Below are positions 1-8,347 of a stretch of 64,000 nucleotides of DNA, piece by piece (position 1 is the stretch's first letter; each line of letters opens with the position of its first letter). The stretch is taken from NCBI GenBank assembly GCA_050742455.1, contig JBOGIG010000029.1:3831-67830 (forward strand). Reading direction: 5' to 3'. Below the pieces are notes generated by a model. That model saw nothing but the letters and a program-made list of their open reading frames with translations, was not told the origin of the DNA and made no database searches. The translations under genes were made by a program, and so were the position numbers. Source of the DNA: JBOGIG01 sp050742455 (lineage in GTDB: Bacteria; Actinomycetota; Acidimicrobiia; Acidimicrobiales; JBOGIG01).

Positions 1-407
1 GGCACGATACCGCCTGATACCTGTCGCATGCGTGCTCGCTCCAACATGACGGGGTCGAGCATCCGGGTCACCGTGATGTAGTCCCTTAGGACGATTGAAT
101 GTCGATGCTCCTCGGCAGTCCAGCGGCGGGCCCATTCACCCCACACCCCGTTCCCGAATACTCCGGCCAGGGTGTTGAAGTAGTAGGGGAGGTTGTCCTC
201 GGTGAGCAGATTGACGAACAGGGCACTTCTCACGGCGTCGGTCAAGGGAAACTCGCTCGGATCCCATTCTTCTCCGGGGATGAAGTCACGGCCCCTTGAC
301 CAGGGAATCATCTCGTGGGGGAACCACTCGCGGCTGGATTCGAGGTGTCTTTCCATCAACTTCGCCACATCGGTCGTCAACTCGTGAACAAGAGATTGGC
401 CATCCAT
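1..407 (-). CDS. acyl-ACP desaturase (DesA-type), truncated by the window edge
   Basis: About 135 N-terminal residues are visible and the rest lies off the left end. The protein aligns by eye with mycobacterial DesA1/DesA2, soluble di-iron acyl-[acyl-carrier-protein] desaturases that introduce a double bond into ACP-bound fatty acids. Visible landmarks are TEDNLPYY (about residues 69-76), with the first iron-ligand Glu, and WTAEEHRH (about 96-103), the EExxH di-iron motif. The start ATG at 407-405 was chosen because TAGAGT lies 7 nt upstream with no ribosome binding site, as in other leaderless starts here. Two TetR-like palindromes lie immediately upstream. Family assignment is firm; substrate and product are not determinable. 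Confidence 0.88.
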   Translation of the reverse strand, partial: MDGQSLVHELTTDVAKLMERHLESSREWFPHEMIPWSRGRDFIPGEEWDPSEFPLTDAVRSALFVNLLTEDNLPYYFNTLAGVFGNGVWGEWARRWTAEEHRHSIVLRDYITVTRMLDPVMLERARMRQVSGGIV

Positions 408-414
408 GTCCCCA

Positions 415-459
415 ACTCTACCGACCAGTCGGTAGGTCTGTCTACCTACTGGTCGGTAG
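415..459. promoter_or_regulatory. desaturase promoter with two TetR-like operator palindromes
   Basis: On the minus strand TAGAGT (420-415) lies 7 nt before the desaturase ATG. Two related palindromes flank its upstream side. At 418-435 CTACCGAC-CA-GTCGGTAG has perfect 8-bp arms. At 442-459 CTACCTAC-TG-GTCGGTAG has one mismatch. Their period is 24 bp and the first overlaps the -10. The spacing and symmetry suit a dimeric TetR-family repressor, such as a lipid-sensing regulator encoded elsewhere. No tetR gene is in the visible neighbourhood. Confidence 0.6.
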
Positions 460-623
460 GGAGCTAAGCAATGGCTCTCCCTGGCCGGATCGAGGGTCTG
501 GTTGGGCCTCGTCGACGGCATCCACCTGGCCAATTTCAAGCCACCGGGGATCGCTACAGCCCGGCGCTTCTCGGGCCGATACTCCTAGCGGGGCGTGCTT
601 CGAGGATCGACGAGGCAAGCAAA

Positions 624-1028
624 TTGAGTCAGGAACATGCGGGGTCGGTGGCGCTGACCCAAGAGATCAGGGTGGCTCTGGTTGGATCTTCGGAGCACTT
701 TGGCCACTTAGCCAGGCTTTGTTTGAAAATGGAATCTGGATTTGTCGTCGTTGGTGACGCCACCGATGGGCCCGGCGCCATCGCAATGGCCACCCGGGTC
801 CAACCCGACATCATCCTGTTAGACCTCGACATGCCTGCAATGTGCGGGCTGGCGTCGATACCAGCGATCCGAGCCTGCTCTCCCCGTTCCCGAATCGCCG
901 TGTTGTCCAGCTTTCCTGATCCGTTTACCTTGAGCGACACCCTCAGTTGGGGAGCCGACACCTATCTTGATCGCACGACGAGCCTGTGGGGCTTAACGAC
1001 CATCTGTCGCAGCCTGTTGTCCGAATGA
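624..1028 (+). CDS. stand-alone degenerate receiver-domain protein
   Basis: A response-regulator receiver (REC) fold of about 120 residues with no output domain. The pattern IRVALVGSS...PDIILLDLDMP...IAVLSSF...GADTYLDR follows the NarL/LuxR-type receiver. The acceptor Asp (LLDLDMP) is present, but the N-terminal acidic pair is replaced by SSE and the usual lysine after GADxYL is replaced by D-R, so phosphorylation chemistry may be altered. Start is uncertain: TTG 624 has GAGG 8 nt upstream and begins near the fold, while ATG 471 has AGGGAG 7 nt upstream but adds 51 residues with poor codon character. The gene ends at a tandem array convergent with the VirD4-like gene. Confidence 0.6.
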   Translation: MSQEHAGSVALTQEIRVALVGSSEHFGHLARLCLKMESGFVVVGDATDGPGAIAMATRVQPDIILLDLDMPAMCGLASIPAIRACSPRSRIAVLSSFPDPFTLSDTLSWGADTYLDRTTSLWGLTTICRSLLSE

Positions 1029-1054
1029 CGCCCGATGGCGTCATCAATCTCAAG

Positions 1055-1126
1055 TCGTCGGACCGGGGGCGGTCGTCGGACCGGGGGCGGTCGTCGGACC
1101 GGGGGCGGTCGTCGGACCGGGGGCGC
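1055..1126. repeat. tandem repeat, 4 x 18 bp
   Basis: Four contiguous copies of TCGTCGGACCGGGGGCGG, the last differing at its final base, lie in the 138-bp gap between the receiver gene and the convergent VirD4-like gene. Each unit carries a GGGGG run on the plus strand. Reading frames through it are repeat artefacts, not genes. Confidence 0.95.
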
Positions 1127-1166
1127 CAACGCCCGAGGAGTCGGCCATCGTCCTGACAGTTCATCG

Positions 1167-2939
1167 CTACGCGCCCGATCCGGCACCCCGACGGGCCAGG
1201 GACTTGTCAGCGAACCAGGGACGCAGACCCAGACGAACAGGCGGTAGGTGGCCGTAGACGAGAATGCCCTCCCCGGGCCGGACCCGACGCAATTCCGCAC
1301 CGGGGGCCAACCGCTTCGTCTGTTGAGCTCGGGTAGCCGACCGGCGACCGTCGGGATCGATGGTCATGGACTGGCGCATAACTTCCTCGTCCCCAAGCAG
1401 GGCACTCATGTGGTCCAGAGTGGCCGGATCGGCAATGCCCGACAGCGAGATCTTGGCCCGGTGATTGTTGATCACGGTTGCAGCCCGGGAGCCGTAGCGG
1501 GCCGAGATCTGGGCCATGTCCTGCCAAACCGTGACCAGTTGGATGCCGTGTCCGGCGGCCGTGGAGGCGAGACCGTCGAGATCGGCCAGGGGAGCGACGT
1601 TGGCTGCCTCGTCGATCACCACGAGCAAGGGAGGGTCGAGGGGGCGCCCAGTTCTCGATACCCTGGCGTACGCCAGGTCGATGACTTGCTTGATGAGAGC
1701 GGCGAACAGCGGCTGGAGACGTTGCTGCTCCCACGCCGGAGAGCAAATGAACAGGGCGGACCGCCCGCCGTCGAGGAGAACCGCTGGGTCTATGTCGCCC
1801 GAGGCGGTATTGGCGGCCACCGGGGGATCGGCAAAGGCTTCCACGACCACCTCGGCGGTGGTGTAGACCGAACTGCGCTGGCGATCCTCCCGCTGCCAGT
1901 TCGCCCGCGCCGCCTGGAGGGCCTGGGGCGACCCGGCGTCCCGCAGTAGGTCCTCCACCTCGTACACCTCCTGGGTGTCGACCCAGCGCACCACGTCACC
2001 CATTGCTGCCCCGCCGTGAGCAGCAGCCAGAAGCAACGGAGCCAACAGCTTGGCGGCCGTGGCATACCAAAAATCGCCCTCGGCCAGTCCCGATCCCTGC
2101 CCACGGGCGATGCCGCACAGGCCGGCGGCCATGCGACGAGCGCCCAACCAGTCGGTGCAAGACGCCAGGGGTGACCATCCAGCGCCTTGTAGGCCGGTGC
2201 AGGCAGTGGGGTCGTAGACCCAGGTAGTCCCCAACTTGGCCCGCCACGCCAGCGTGGCTGCCACCAGGTCCGTCTTCACGCTGGCGGCAAGGATCGGCCC
2301 TTCCCATTCCAGGAGGGCGGGGATGGCAAACCCACTCGTCTTGTAGCTCTGGGTCGGTCCGATGACAATCACCGACTGACGTTGCTCTGTTGCCACCAGG
2401 CGCCGGCCAGCGCTTCCCAATACCACCCGACCCCTGCTCGGCCCTCGCACCAACAGGGGCTTGAGGTCCCGATGGTTCGCCCAGGATGACCCCGAAGGCA
2501 CGACCCGCCGCCGCCGTTTGGCCCCGATCGACACTGGCCCCTTCGGTCTGCGAGGGGCCCACTGGCCAAAGGCCTTGCCGATGCACCAGAACACGGCCAC
2601 GACCACGATGAGGGCCACCGTCCCCACCACCCAGAACGCCGCGGTGGCACCCGGGCCCCAGGGCGCCCCTGGGGCCATCGGCCCGACGCCGAAGTTGGCT
2701 TGACCATCCTGGGTCCAGACCCACAACGGATGGTTCGGATGATGAACCACGCCCCACAGGGCGAATCCCATCCAGGACAGGGGCCGCCGGGGCCAGTGCC
2801 CGGTCAGGACCCACGCCGTTGCCTGTCCGGTGACCCAGGCCCACAGCCCGGCGGCCACGCCGGCTCCGATCAGCCCGCCCAGCAGGGCGTCGTGCCGGCC
2901 CGTGGCCGGGGCCTTCAAGGGGCGGGACGGAGGCCTCAC
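1167..2939 (-). CDS. VirD4/TraG-like type IV coupling protein ATPase
   Basis: A 590-residue membrane-anchored P-loop ATPase of the VirD4/TraG/TraD coupling-protein class, which feeds substrates to a type IV secretion channel. Hydrophobic segments at about 20-45 and 98-120 are followed by a cytosolic motor. The P-loop is GPTQSYKT (194-201), with Tyr where Gly is usual. Walker B is LLVVIDEAAN (about 438-447), followed by VWQDMAQI (471-478), the conserved Gln-Asp segment of the family. The GTG start overlaps the upstream VirB4-like stop as GTGA. It is last in the five-gene cassette read from 7446. No relaxase is seen nearby, so DNA transfer cannot be assumed. Confidence 0.85.
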   Translation of the reverse strand: MRPPSRPLKAPATGRHDALLGGLIGAGVAAGLWAWVTGQATAWVLTGHWPRRPLSWMGFALWGVVHHPNHPLWVWTQDGQANFGVGPMAPGAPWGPGATAAFWVVGTVALIVVVAVFWCIGKAFGQWAPRRPKGPVSIGAKRRRRVVPSGSSWANHRDLKPLLVRGPSRGRVVLGSAGRRLVATEQRQSVIVIGPTQSYKTSGFAIPALLEWEGPILAASVKTDLVAATLAWRAKLGTTWVYDPTACTGLQGAGWSPLASCTDWLGARRMAAGLCGIARGQGSGLAEGDFWYATAAKLLAPLLLAAAHGGAAMGDVVRWVDTQEVYEVEDLLRDAGSPQALQAARANWQREDRQRSSVYTTAEVVVEAFADPPVAANTASGDIDPAVLLDGGRSALFICSPAWEQQRLQPLFAALIKQVIDLAYARVSRTGRPLDPPLLVVIDEAANVAPLADLDGLASTAAGHGIQLVTVWQDMAQISARYGSRAATVINNHRAKISLSGIADPATLDHMSALLGDEEVMRQSMTIDPDGRRSATRAQQTKRLAPGAELRRVRPGEGILVYGHLPPVRLGLRPWFADKSLARRGAGSGA

Positions 2940-4240
2940 GGCGTGGTCAACATCCCCGAGTCGGTGTCAACCAGTCTGTATTCGAACGGGCTCAGGCGGT
3001 GTTCGACCACAAAAGAACGGGTCCCCACCTTCCACAGCCCCACCCCGCGCCCCAAGGCAGGCAGCAGGGCAGATTCCGTATCGGTCAAGCCCAGTAGCCG
3101 TCGGGCTTCTCCCACCTCACCGGGGGGTTGGCCATAGATGACCCTGGTTTCCGAGTCGGCCAGAAGGCCCTGGGCCAGTCCCACCTGCTCGGAACCCGAT
3201 GCCCCCACGCTGCACAGGTCCGAGACCCGGTGCAAGACGGCGATGTTGGCCACCCCCAAGGCCCGGGACAGCTTCCACGACGCCTGCAACCAACGGGCCA
3301 CTCCCAGGTTGGCCAATATGGCCCAGGCCTCGTCCACGACCACGATGCGCTTGGCGCCGGTGCGAAGATCCAGGGCGGCCTGCAGCCATGACAAGGTGCA
3401 GGCCATGAGAATCCCCAGCGCCGCCGATCCATACAGTGCGGACAGGTCCAGAACAACCAAGGGCGCACTCAGGTCGATCCGAGCCGACGTCGGTCCGTCG
3501 AACATCCCCCGCAGATCACCGGCCACCAAACGGCGCATCTCCAGGGCCATGTCCCGCCCGTCCTCGGTCAGGGAGGCCGGGCTGGTATTGATGGCGCGGG
3601 CAGAGTGTGCGGAAGGCTCCAACATCTCCTCCACCACCCAGGGAATGGTGGCCCTGCCCCCATGGCGGTTCAACACCGCGGCCAGGGCCAGGTCGCCGGC
3701 CACCCGCTCCCTGGGGAGGAGATCGCGACCCAGACAGGCCGAGGCCAGTGACGCGAGCAACCCGGCCTGGCGTTCGAGACCGGGAATCGTCCCCTCGGAT
3801 GAGCCATCGCCAGGGGCTCCCCGTCGGCCCGAGCTTTCCCCCGGAACCCGGTCGGTCCCGAGATGGGGATTGTCCAGCGGGTTGAGTCGGACGTCACCTC
3901 CCGGTGCAATCCTGATGGGCTCCACCCCCCATGCCGAAGCCAGCCCCCCATACTCACCCTTGGGGTCGACGACCCAGGCCTGTCGTCCAAATACCGATTG
4001 TCGCCACAAGAAGGTCTTCACGAACGAGCTCTTGCCCCGGCCGATCTGGCCCAACACGATCATGTTGGGATTGGTGAGCGTTCCCCTGGCGTACAGCTCG
4101 AAGGGATCAAAGGCGAATGCGCCCCCCAGCAGATCACGACCGATGAGGACCCCGCCCGGCCCGAGTCCTCCTTCGTTGGCGAAGGGGTAAGCAGCCCCCA
4201 GCTGAGCCGTGGTTACCCGATGCGGGGGAGGAGGTTTCAC
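2936..4240 (-). CDS. VirB4-like ATPase (C-terminal motor module)
   Basis: A 434-residue P-loop ATPase resembling the motor half of VirB4/TraC, the assembly ATPase of type IV secretion. The Walker A segment is GQIGRGKSS (about 64-72) followed by FVKTFLWRQ; DPKGEYGGLA follows, and Walker B is RIVVVDEAW near residue 300. The N-terminal VirB4 half is missing and probably supplied by the preceding gene, so VirB4 looks split. GTG 4240 was chosen because GAAGG lies just upstream and it clears the previous stop by 8 nt. A TTG at 4282 would overlap that gene by 34 nt. Confidence 0.82.
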   Translation of the reverse strand: MKPPPPHRVTTAQLGAAYPFANEGGLGPGGVLIGRDLLGGAFAFDPFELYARGTLTNPNMIVLGQIGRGKSSFVKTFLWRQSVFGRQAWVVDPKGEYGGLASAWGVEPIRIAPGGDVRLNPLDNPHLGTDRVPGESSGRRGAPGDGSSEGTIPGLERQAGLLASLASACLGRDLLPRERVAGDLALAAVLNRHGGRATIPWVVEEMLEPSAHSARAINTSPASLTEDGRDMALEMRRLVAGDLRGMFDGPTSARIDLSAPLVVLDLSALYGSAALGILMACTLSWLQAALDLRTGAKRIVVVDEAWAILANLGVARWLQASWKLSRALGVANIAVLHRVSDLCSVGASGSEQVGLAQGLLADSETRVIYGQPPGEVGEARRLLGLTDTESALLPALGRGVGLWKVGTRSFVVEHRLSPFEYRLVDTDSGMLTTP

Positions 4241-4248
4241 CGATGCCT

Positions 4249-5721
4249 TCAGGCCAGGCCCCGGGCCATGGGCAGGGTCCAAGTGAAGGCTCGGTCCTGC
4301 TGACCATAGAGGCGGCGCAGTTCGAGGCGGGCTTGGGCCCCAGCCTGTTCTACTCGGGCGCCGGCCTCTTCCAAATCGTCGTGGTTCGCCGCGCTCACCG
4401 TCACATAGCCCGAGAAGCGAAAGTCAGCGTGGCCGTCGGCCAATTCCGTTTCCCGCCGGGCGGACACCTCGTGCTCTCGTCTTCGGCGGGCCGTGAGAAC
4501 GAAGCCCGCCCGTCTTCTCAATTCCTCGTCGGCCATGCCCCCTACGCGGGCCTGTTCGACTTCACGAACTGCCCTCGAAGGAGCAATCGGCTCCATCACC
4601 ACGGCTATCGACTGCCTGGCACCCGAGCGCAGCAGGAGCGGGGACAAGAAGTCGGGTCCCACATCTATCCTCGGCCACTCCGAGATCCAATAGGTCCCAT
4701 GCCACAAGGCGTCGGTTCGCAAGGCTGACCAGGTCGTCTCGGTGGCCAGGGGCCAGGGCCAGATGGGACCTGGGGCCTGAACCGATCGATCCTGAATGGC
4801 CTGTCGGAGACAATGGGCCAGCGCCACCGGGCCCAGGGCGGCGATGACGTCGATGTCAGCGTTACGCAGCTGGTCTTGGAGGGCGCGGGTCTCCCGGGCC
4901 AGGATGCCACAGGCCGTCGCCACCGGGTCCTGATCACTACCCCGGGCCAACCTGGGAGGTCTGATCGACAGGACGATGAACACCTGATGACGCTGGGTGA
5001 GCGGACCGGCCTGCTCTACCAAGGAGGCATAAGAAGCACCCGGCGGCGAGTCCAATTCGAGCTTGGCGTTGGCCACGAGAAACCGACTCACGGCCTCGGC
5101 GTCATCGGGAATGGTGCGGCGCACCCAGGCCAGGCGGTGAATTACCGAGTCCTCGCGGGCCAAGCCGGCCATGAGGCTGGACCACGCCGTGACCCGCCGG
5201 TGCTTATCCTCCGCGTCGAGCAGGGCAAAGCTCTGCCCTCTCACGCCAATAACGGAGCTGAAGGTGCGGGATGCCCGGTCGTGGATGACGCCCATGCCCA
5301 GGCCGCCCAAATGGGCCTGGGGACTGAGAAGGCGACAGCCAGACAATTCGGCCAAGCCTGGCGGAAGGGCCCTCGACCCTGCTCCGGCTCCGGGCATCGA
5401 GCCGGCCTCCTCATCCCGGCGCCTGCCCAACATTGCCACTCCGACCACACCATTTCTGACTCCGCGCCGCAAGAGCCATGACACCACGATGGGACACCAC
5501 TGCTCGATGGTTTGACCACCGATCGGCCAACATGCCGCCCCCACCCCCGCTGCGACCACCGCTATGGCCAGGACAGGCCCGACCCATCCCCAACCGGCCT
5601 TCAGCACCATGAGGGCCAAGAGCAACGAACCCACTGCGCAGGCCACCTGACCACCTCGCCACCCGGCGATGAGGCCCGACCTGTCCAAAGGTCCAAAATG
5701 AAACCTGGGCTCAGCGCCCAT
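4249..5721 (-). CDS. SCO6880-like type IV secretion component (VirB3/PrgI plus VirB4 N-domain type)
   Basis: A 490-residue protein with the layout of Streptomyces SCO6880-family proteins. A short N-terminus (GPLDRSGLIAGWRGGQ) precedes two membrane segments (about residues 25-70), followed by a long soluble domain. The membrane part resembles VirB3/PrgI and the soluble part corresponds in place and size to the N-terminal region of VirB4. There is no Walker A motif, consistent with the motor being the next gene. ATG 5721 overlaps the upstream stop by 11 nt; a start at 5763 would add 14 residues inside that gene. Family assignment is by pattern and context, role by inference. Confidence 0.7.
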   Translation of the reverse strand: MGAEPRFHFGPLDRSGLIAGWRGGQVACAVGSLLLALMVLKAGWGWVGPVLAIAVVAAGVGAACWPIGGQTIEQWCPIVVSWLLRRGVRNGVVGVAMLGRRRDEEAGSMPGAGAGSRALPPGLAELSGCRLLSPQAHLGGLGMGVIHDRASRTFSSVIGVRGQSFALLDAEDKHRRVTAWSSLMAGLAREDSVIHRLAWVRRTIPDDAEAVSRFLVANAKLELDSPPGASYASLVEQAGPLTQRHQVFIVLSIRPPRLARGSDQDPVATACGILARETRALQDQLRNADIDVIAALGPVALAHCLRQAIQDRSVQAPGPIWPWPLATETTWSALRTDALWHGTYWISEWPRIDVGPDFLSPLLLRSGARQSIAVVMEPIAPSRAVREVEQARVGGMADEELRRRAGFVLTARRRREHEVSARRETELADGHADFRFSGYVTVSAANHDDLEEAGARVEQAGAQARLELRRLYGQQDRAFTWTLPMARGLA

Positions 5722-7147
5722 TGGGCTCTCCCAACAAATCGTCCTCGTCGCTGGGCCGGACATCGGGCGCCACCCGGGGTAGGCCGGATTGCCACTGGCT
5801 CCAGCTCTGGCCCCGGGGGGCGAAGCCTTTCATTTGATCGGCCTTGTCCTGCTCGGTGGCCTTGGGTAAGGAGGTCATCGTTGACTCGGGGATGCCGACG
5901 GCGCTGACCAGCTCTTCGGCCGCGGGCGACGACGACCCGGTGCCGTTGTCGCCCGGAAGGGACCCCATGGCCAGTCGAGCGGTCGCCCCCGGTAGGCGAC
6001 GAGCACGAGCGGGGTGCTCCTCCAAGTGGGCGATGAGACCGGACTCGGCCATGGGGATGACGCGCAACAGGGCAAAGGGGGTGAAGGCGGCCAGCAACAG
6101 CAGCGCAATACCGCTGACCACGGCGGAAAAGCCCCTGTCCCCGCCTTGGCCCGAGACGGCCCCCACGGCCAGACTCATCACGGCCACCACAAAGAACTTG
6201 GACATGATCAAGGCAGCCATGACCTCCACCAGCTTCTTGGCCCAGTGGGCGGTGGCGGGCCAGACCAACCCGGCCAGGGCCAGGGGGAGGAAGAGCACGG
6301 CGACATATATGGAGGATGACCGCACCACGAGCTCCAGCCAGATGACGAAGGCGGCCATGGCCACGATGAGGGCGGCGAAGAAGCTGACAAAGATGGGAAC
6401 CACTGGAGCACCCACCGGACCACCGACTACCGTTCCGACATCGGCCAGAGCCTTTGCAAGGGCGCCGAGGAAGTTCTTGGCGTCGGCGCCCATGCCGGAA
6501 GCCACGATCCCCGATAGATCATCAGTAGCGGTGAGGGCCAACTGGACCAAGGTCATGGCCAATCCCATCAACACAAGGGCCAGGGGCATGTTGACGATCA
6601 GGGATCGCACCATACCGGCGAGGTCTTGTCGGATGATCCCCTGGATCATCGACAACAACAACAAAGGGATGATCAGGACCCCGGCCAACCCGACCATGAC
6701 CTGGAAGTGCTTCTTGAACCAGCCTGCCCCGATGTCGATCCTGGTAGTAGCGCTCAGGGCCGCATTGACTTGGCCGAGCAGCCATACCGCTCCAGTGGCG
6801 ACCCAGGCGCTGATGGCCCCGAGGATGGCATCGGCCCCAAATCCCACGATCCCCCCGGTCAAGCCTCCAACCAGGTGCCCGATCGTATTCAGCCCGATCC
6901 TGGGATCGGCACAAATCGGATCCGAAGTCGGCGTGGTCGGATACTGACCTGCCTGGGGGTTCACAGGCAATCTGGTGGGCGGAGCCGGAGACTGGCAGGC
7001 CATTACGCTCCCCGGCCCGGAGGGGCCGTCCAGGGGCTGGGCCACGGCCCGGGCCGGAGAGCCCAGGCCCGTTAGGGTCAGGCCGCTGCAAACAACGCCC
7101 AGGGCCATGACCTTGATCCAGCCCCGGCCCCCCAACCCCTTGATCAC
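5711..7147 (-). CDS. TrbL/VirB6-like polytopic membrane protein with signal peptide
   Basis: A 478-residue protein with an N-terminal signal sequence (hydrophobic stretch about 11-28, AxA-like site near ARAVA), a Pro-rich periplasmic stretch, then six or more membrane helices (about 100-370) and a polar tail of about 100 residues. This matches TrbL/VirB6-like inner-membrane channel subunits of type IV systems, including actinobacterial ones. Its ATG overlaps the stop of the upstream small gene as ATGA. Sequence identity to VirB6 cannot be judged by eye; topology and position are the main support. Confidence 0.72.
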   Translation of the reverse strand: MIKGLGGRGWIKVMALGVVCSGLTLTGLGSPARAVAQPLDGPSGPGSVMACQSPAPPTRLPVNPQAGQYPTTPTSDPICADPRIGLNTIGHLVGGLTGGIVGFGADAILGAISAWVATGAVWLLGQVNAALSATTRIDIGAGWFKKHFQVMVGLAGVLIIPLLLLSMIQGIIRQDLAGMVRSLIVNMPLALVLMGLAMTLVQLALTATDDLSGIVASGMGADAKNFLGALAKALADVGTVVGGPVGAPVVPIFVSFFAALIVAMAAFVIWLELVVRSSSIYVAVLFLPLALAGLVWPATAHWAKKLVEVMAALIMSKFFVVAVMSLAVGAVSGQGGDRGFSAVVSGIALLLLAAFTPFALLRVIPMAESGLIAHLEEHPARARRLPGATARLAMGSLPGDNGTGSSSPAAEELVSAVGIPESTMTSLPKATEQDKADQMKGFAPRGQSWSQWQSGLPRVAPDVRPSDEDDLLGEPNGR

Positions 7148-7446
7148 TTGACGGTCTGGCCGGCGTGGAAGAAGTAGGTGACTATGGTGGGCGCCGCTCC
7201 GATGACCAAGGCGGCCACTCCGGACACGAGCACAGCCTTCCTTCCAGTCAGGGATTGCTGGTAATTCTGGGAATGTGCCCCCAGGGCCCAGGCCGCGGCC
7301 CCGATGAGCAATCCGATGAGGGCCAAGCCCAAGCCCCAGCCCCCCAAGTCGTTGGTAATGCTCTGCAGTGCCGCCGCTCCGGGAAGGTTGTGTACATCCA
7401 GATTGGGCTGCGAACGCAACAAGGTGTCAGCCAAGCTCAACAACAT
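7144..7446 (-). CDS. small two-helix membrane protein, pilin-like (VirB2/DUF6112 type)
   Basis: A 100-residue protein with two hydrophobic helices (about 36-57 and 70-91) separated by a short basic loop (HSQNYQQSLTGRK), the size and topology of VirB2/TrbC pilins and of the actinobacterial DUF6112 family found with TrbL-like genes. It has no classical long signal peptide. It is first in the secretion-like cassette: GGAGACGAAACG precedes the ATG at 7446, so this unit has a ribosome binding site. The last codons overlap the TrbL-like start. Confidence 0.65.
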   Translation of the reverse strand: MLLSLADTLLRSQPNLDVHNLPGAAALQSITNDLGGWGLGLALIGLLIGAAAWALGAHSQNYQQSLTGRKAVLVSGVAALVIGAAPTIVTYFFHAGQTVK

Positions 7447-7580
7447 CGTTTCGTCTCCTCTCCCTGACCGGGCATCCCGGACAGGCCGCTGCCGCCTCCT
7501 ATCGCCCCTGGCGAGCAGGGGTTCGGGTGCGCTCCTTACTACCTAATCACATTTCCATGTCTTTTCATACTTTTTCTTGT

Positions 7581-7586
7581 TACTTT
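7581..7586 (+). promoter_or_regulatory. predicted leaderless -10 element of the transglycosylase gene
   Basis: TACTTT lies exactly 7 nt before ATG 7594, inside an AT-rich patch (about 7541-7590) that contrasts with the GC-rich flanks. There is no Shine-Dalgarno sequence. The spacing predicts transcription starting at the start codon. The same gap must hold the divergent promoter of the secretion cassette. Confidence 0.5.
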
Positions 7587-7593
7587 GTGCGAC

Positions 7594-8181
7594 ATGCGGA
7601 AGTTTGCCGTCGGCATCGTGTTGTCCCTGCCCCTGGTGGCAGTCATGCCAGTGGTGATAACAGCCGGCCTGATGGCCGGGGCCTCGGGCGGCGCAAGCTT
7701 CCCGAGCGGAGGCATCTCCTGGCCGCCAGGTGGCACTCCAACTCCGAGCCCTCCCGAAGGCCCCGCCTACTCGCTGGGCGACATCCCCCCCCCGATGCTC
7801 CGGCTCTACTTAGCAGCCGCCCCCACCTGTCCCGGATTGGCATGGGAGGTCTTGGCGGCCATCGGCAAAGTCGAGACCGATCACGGTCGCAACACGGCGG
7901 TATCCTCAGCCGGAGCCGAGGGGCCGATGCAGTTCATGCCCGCCACGTGGGCCGTCTACGGAGTCGACGCCGACGGGGACGGGGTGGCTGATATCAACGA
8001 CCCCGTCGATGCCGTCTTCGGTGCCGCCCGGTACCTGTGCGCCAATGGCGGCGGCGATCCCAACGGCCTGTACGGGGCCATCTGGCATTACAACCACTCC
8101 GACGCATACGTGAGGCTGGTGCTGTCCATCGCCTTGCGCTACCAACAGGACTACCAGGTTCTGAACCCGCCGTCCGGCTAG
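7594..8181 (+). CDS. secreted lytic transglycosylase (SLT domain), VirB1-like
   Basis: A 195-residue protein with an N-terminal membrane/signal segment (about 3-28), a Gly/Pro-rich linker (30-55) and a lysozyme-like SLT domain. The catalytic Glu is in IGKVETDHGRN; then come GAEGPMQFMPATW and a Tyr-rich stretch GLYGAIWHYNHSDAYV, all typical of peptidoglycan lytic transglycosylases. A DADGDGVADINDP loop looks like an EF-hand-type calcium loop. Position opposite the type IV-like cassette suggests it opens the cell wall for that apparatus, as VirB1 does. ATG 7594 is preferred to TTG 7585 because of the -10 element. Confidence 0.85.
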   Translation: MRKFAVGIVLSLPLVAVMPVVITAGLMAGASGGASFPSGGISWPPGGTPTPSPPEGPAYSLGDIPPPMLRLYLAAAPTCPGLAWEVLAAIGKVETDHGRNTAVSSAGAEGPMQFMPATWAVYGVDADGDGVADINDPVDAVFGAARYLCANGGGDPNGLYGAIWHYNHSDAYVRLVLSIALRYQQDYQVLNPPSG

Positions 8182-8347
8182 CCAGGCGACACACGGGGTC
8201 CCGTTTCGAACCCGGTTCACGGCGTCGGCCGGACATCCGCCGTCCTTGGCCTCGAATCCGACGCCTTCGGCCCCAGGAGTGGTCAAGTAATGTTCCCGCG
8301 ATGGCCGCCACGCGACGTCGCCGCCGGCCCCTACCCGTCCGCCGAGT

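Noticed and set aside
943..1300. Minus-strand frames with Arg-Pro-Pro-type repeats.
   Set aside because: Translations of the 18-bp array overlapping two better-supported genes.
5844..6947. A 367-residue plus-strand frame opposite the TrbL-like gene.
   Set aside because: Thr/Ala/Pro-biased shadow of the membrane-protein codons; no start context or domain.
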